Assembly (NCBI RefSeq): GCF_030052815.1
Contig: NC_079503.1
Coordinates: 51,812,735 to 51,876,734 of the forward strand
DNA from: Hevea brasiliensis
Lineage: Eukaryota > Streptophyta > Magnoliopsida > Malpighiales > Euphorbiaceae
Reading direction: 5' to 3'
DNA length: 64,000 nucleotides
The translations under genes and the position numbers were made by a program. Positions 60,219 through 64,000 of this stretch are shown piece by piece; position 1 is the first letter of the stretch, and every line of letters starts with the position of its first letter. The notes below the pieces were generated by a model. That model was not told where the DNA came from, did not search any database, and saw only the letters and a list, made by a program, of their open reading frames with translations.

Positions 60219-62298
60219 TTGGGGTTAGCTAGTTACTATAGAAGATTTGTGAAGGGATTCTCCCTTATATCTACTCCATTGACTGAACTGCTGTATAAGA
60301 ATGCCAAATTTAACTGGAATGACAAATGTGAAGCCAGTTTTGAGAAGCTGAAGGCTATACTTATAGAGGCTCTAGTGTTGACACAGCCAGAGTCAAGGAA
60401 AGACTATGTGATCTATAATGATACCTCTAATAATGGGCTTGGGTGTATCCTGATGCAAGAAGGGAAAGTGGTTGCTTATGCTTCTAGACAGCTAAGGCCA
60501 CATGAAAAGAACTACCCAACTCATAACTTGGAATTGGCGGCAATAATATTTGCATTGAAGATATGTAAGCATTACTTATATGGCGAGAATGGCTACATCT
60601 ACATGGATCTCAAGAGTCTGAAGTACTTGCCAACCCAGAAGGAACTCAATCTGATACAGAGGAGATGGATTGAATTCCTCAAGGATTATGACTGTATGAT
60701 TGACTATCATCCTGGGAAGGCAAATGTAGTGGCTGATGCACTGAGCAGGGAGTCCGTAATGGCTTTGAGAGCACTGAATGTTCACTTGTTCTTAACTCCA
60801 GATGGAACTATTTTTGCTGAGTTGCATGTAATGCCAAGTTTGCTACAACAAATATAGGAAGCAAAAATAAGGGATGAAAGGCTGATGACTATTATGGGCA
60901 AAGTTAAAGAGGGGAAGGAGACTGATTATGAGCTAAAAGGAGACGGATGCCTACATTATAAAAGTAGAGTATGTGTACCAGGAGATGAACAACTAAAGAA
61001 GAATATTCTGAAAGAAGCACATAGTAGCTTCCATGCTATGCACCCAGGAAGTACCAAGATGTATCATGATTTGAAGGCACATTATTGGTGGCCTAGAATG
61101 AAGAAAGAGATTGGTGATTTTGTGGCAAAATGTTTGACATGCCAGCAGGTTAAGGCTGAGCATCAGGTTCCATCAGGGTTATTGCAACCCATATCCATTC
61201 TTGAGTGAAAATGGGATTACATCACCATGGATTTTTTCACTGGGCTGCCTTTGACACAAAAGAAGTATGATACTATATGGGTGATTATTCATAGATTGAC
61301 CAAGTCAGCTCACTTTCTACCAATTAGAGCCAACTACTCATTGGAGAGGTTAGCAGAGATCTACATAGCTGAGATAGTCTGACTACATGGAGTGCCAAAT
61401 TTGATCATATCTGACCGAGACTCGATATTTACTTTGAGGTTTTGGAAGAAGCTACAGGAGTCATTAGGCACTCAACTGCACTTTAGTATGACTTTTCATC
61501 CTCAGACGGATGAACAGTCAGAACAGGTGATTCATGTAACCCTTAGAACTCAATAACTTGTTATAGATGTTAAAGAAATAATAGTAATGACATTATATGA
61601 ATTATATGATAGGTTTTGGAAGATATGCTTCGAAGTTGCATTATTGATTTTGAAGGAAGTTGGGAGAAGTACCTTCCTCTGGTAGAATTTGCCTACAATA
61701 ATAGTTGTCAAGCTAGCAGAAAAATGGCTCCGTATGAAGCGTTATATGGAAGGAGATGTAGGACTCCCTTATACTAGACAGAGTTAAGTGTGGATAAGGT
61801 AATGGGCCTAGACTTGGTGAGACAGACAGAGGAAAAGGTGAAGCTCATCAGAGATAACCTAAAAGCCTGCTCAGATAGATAGAAGTCATATGCTGATTTG
61901 AAGAGGAAAGATATAGAGTATGAGGTTGGTGATAAGGTGTTCCTCAAAGTGTCACCTTGAAAGAAAGTGTTAAGATTTAGCAAGAAGGGTAAGTTAAGCC
62001 CTAGGTTTATTGGTCCATATGAGGTCATTGAACGTATGGGTCCAGTAGCCTACAGGCTAGCCTTACCACCTGAGCTAGACAAGATCCAAAATGTATTCCA
62101 TGTGTCGATGCTTAGGAGATACAGATCAGATCCCTCACATGTCATCTCAGCAAAAGAGATAATAGTACAACCTGATTTGACATATGAAGAAGAGCCAATC
62201 AGAATCTTGGCACGAGAAATCAAAGAACTCAGAAATAACATGATTCCACTAGTGAAAGTTACACAGAAGAGGCGACATGGGAGAGCGAGAAGATGATG
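60219..62298 (+). pseudogene. pol: RNase H, integrase and chromodomain, degenerate
   Basis: RNase H keeps its catalytic Asp/Glu positions ([27 protein letters not shown]). The integrase zinc domain is intact (H...H...CLTCQQ). In the core the first Asp is His (IIHRLTKSAHF), while SDRDSIFT and QSEQV remain. Stops interrupt near 60856 (TAG), 61206, 61381, 61777, 61879 and 61960. A 77-bp insertion (61535-61611) splits the core. GKLSPRFIGPYEVIERMG leads to the tail; the chromodomain is frame-shifted after LVKVT, with EATWESEK and RQQFPQLF readable in another frame. Confidence 0.9.
61535..61611 (+). other. 77-bp insertion within integrase
   Basis: A TGTAACCCTTAGAACTC...ATATGATA sequence stands between GTGATTCA and GGTTTTGG, which are adjacent in the related integrase at 38720. 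It is AT-rich and matches nothing else I recognise here. The TG start could be a relic of a small LTR. Confidence 0.75.
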
Positions 62299-62355
62299 AG
62301 GCAGCAGTTCCCTCAGCTCTTCACATTAGGTAAATTTCGAGGATGAAATTTTTAT

Positions 62356-62370
62356 TTAGAGGAGAAGAAT
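62356..62370 (+). other. Polypurine tract
   Basis: TTTAGAGGAGAAGAAT ends at the LTR start at 62371. It is preceded by GAGGATGAAATTT, matching the pre-PPT block seen at 14410 and 39480. Confidence 0.85.
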
Positions 62371-63918
62371 TGTAATGCCCTTACTTTAGGTAGTCCGTAC
62401 ATGCTACTTTCTGATGAACTAATGTATGTTTAGACAGCTAGGATGTCTGGAACTACACTTAAACTAGGGTGAGGAGACATAAATTGACTGAATAAAGAAT
62501 AAAAAAATTTAAGAAAAAATAAAAGAAATTAAATGTTAATAAGTTAAAGGAGTTGGGACTCCGGTGATGGGTGACCGTACTGGGAAGCGATTATGAAGAC
62601 AGTTGTCGTCCCAGACCCTCGAGGAACCCTGTGAAATAAATATTTTGGATTAAATTGAAGGTTTTATGAAGATTAAATGACATTAAAAATGTCAAAGAAA
62701 ATTTAAAAAAATTAAGTTAATCAATACAGACAAGTATAACCCGATAAGCACAAAAAAGGGCATTTTGGTCATTTCACCTCAGAGATGAATTTTGACCTAA
62801 ATGTCAATTAAAATGAGAGAGATTAAAACACATAAAATAAGTTAAAATCATGAAATATGCAATGGAAATGAGAAAAGAAAGAAAATGAAATGAAAATAGA
62901 ATTATAACCTAAGTATGATGTCATAATGACATCACTAAAATTTATAATCAATTAAAATTTAACAACTACATATAAGAGATAAGAAGAGAGTTGAAAGAGA
63001 CAAAATTTACATTAAAATGGTCTTCTTCTTCCTTTAGTCTTCCATGGCCGAACCACATGCCAAGATATCCCTCACCATTTTCTTCTCTTTCTAGCTTAAA
63101 TTTCCCATAAATTTTCCATAATTTTCCATAAGACCTAACATTAAAAGTTTACCTTACACCTTGGGGAATAAGTTGGCAGCCAGGAGGAGTAGAAATTTAA
63201 AGTTTTAGCAAGTCCAAGAAGTTGATCAAAGAGGTTAGTGCTTATTCTTTTTTCCTCCCTTCACTAAACCTTTAATTGATGTTAAGATGAGTTGATAGTG
63301 CATAGAAAATTAGGAAAATAATGAATTTGTGAGGTGACCAAATTTTCGGCAGCCTTGAGACATGAGGATATAATGAGTTTAATTGATATTAAATTTACCT
63401 ATGGATGGTGTTTTATATGTATAATTGATAGCCATGATTATTATATGTGAGTTACATGAATTGAGTAATGTTAAGTTAGGGTTTTTGCCTAACTTTGAGA
63501 CTTTTGTGTTATGGCTTGAAATTAGCATGGTTGAGATTAAATTGTTGCTAATTAGAAGTAGTATGAATGTCAATTGACATTTGGGAAAATGGAGGAATTG
63601 AAAATTTGGGAGTGTGTTTTCATGTAGGTTTTGGGACCAATGAGTCCAGTGTGAATATTGAGCCATAACTAGAGTTATGTTGCTCCAATTGGTATGAAGC
63701 CAATTGGAGATGAAACTAGGGTCAAAATGCCCTATTTTTCATGAAGAGACCATGCCCAAAAACTGCCCCAAACTTAACCTAAAAACTACTTGAATCTGGG
63801 TAACCCTAACCTAATGTGGTGGGAAAATGACCAAATGAACAAGATAAGATAGGGTGCTCCAGCATCAAATGTGGCACATCTTGCTCAGCTACACTGTAGA
63901 TAGGTAAGGGGCATCACA
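62371..63918 (+). mobile_element. 3' LTR with a large internal deletion
   Basis: It starts TGTAATGCCCTTACTTTAGG and proceeds as a type A-like LTR with a 5S-like segment (62541-62589) and a palindromic TGATGTCA/TGACATCA pair (about 62919-62935). At about 63840, right after CCAAATGAAC, it jumps to the closing segment AAGATAAGATAGGGTGCTCC and ends GGGGCATCACA at 63918. About 2 kb, including the twin hairpin, is missing. The closing segment resembles 662-743. Confidence 0.85.
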
Positions 63919-64000
63919 AGTGGTATCGATGGTCAGAGTGTTGTAAGCCCTCCCTCCATTCACTTTTCATGGACCTCGGAAGAAGGCGATGTAACCGGGC
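63919..64000 (+). other. Degenerate PBS-like sequence and unidentified edge
   Basis: AGTGGTATCGATGGTCAGAG resembles the PBS context but is interrupted. The last 65 bases resemble no leader seen elsewhere in the window and contain no gene I can support. Confidence 0.4.

Overview
This is 64 kb of plant nuclear DNA, almost certainly from a eudicot and most likely heterochromatic. It is AT-rich. I see no host protein-coding gene, rRNA gene or functional tRNA gene. Almost every base belongs to LTR retrotransposons, most of them chromoviruses of the Ty3/gypsy Tekay (Del) lineage. The species cannot be fixed from the sequence.

Two related classes of very long LTR (about 3.1-4.1 kb) dominate. Type A runs TGTAACAC...GTGTCACA and type B runs TGTAACACCCC...GTGTGACA. 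Both are followed by a primer-binding site (PBS) for initiator tRNA-Met (TGGTATCAGAGC). Internal regions hold one-frame gag-protease-RT-RNase H-integrase-chromodomain reading frames. All are broken by stops, frameshifts, deletions and loss of catalytic residues.

Layout. 1-1842: LTR end, PBS and gag. 1843-8217: type A LTR interrupted by a foldback element with tRNA-like Pol III boxes (2317-2970) and a solo LTR (3295-6421). 8218-9816 and 24845-26299: minus-strand type B element (RT start, protease, gag, PBS, part LTR), split by 9817-24844, an internally deleted gag-only type A element whose 3' LTR carries two type B solo LTRs. 26300-28650: Athila/Tat-like fragment with a tRNA-Asp-type PBS. About 28690-28970: Cassandra-like LTR with a 5S rRNA-derived segment. 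28971-32234: minus-strand integrase fragment split by a solo LTR. 32235-37280: type A LTR plus gag. 37281-44636: chimeric type B elements sharing one LTR. 44637-46751: type A LTR fragment. 46752-54225: large minus-strand type B element. 54226-58576: two LTRs tail to tail. 58577-63918: plus-strand gag-pol and 3' LTR.

Six insertions keep perfect 5-bp target-site duplications (TSDs), so the nesting order can be read directly. The most notable signals are: a 5S-rRNA-like segment near the start of the long LTRs; a foldback element whose ends and TSD mimic an LTR while its core carries tRNA-like A and B boxes; a twin hairpin with compensatory changes across LTR families; a module repeated three or four times inside each LTR; and decay dominated by TAG stops.
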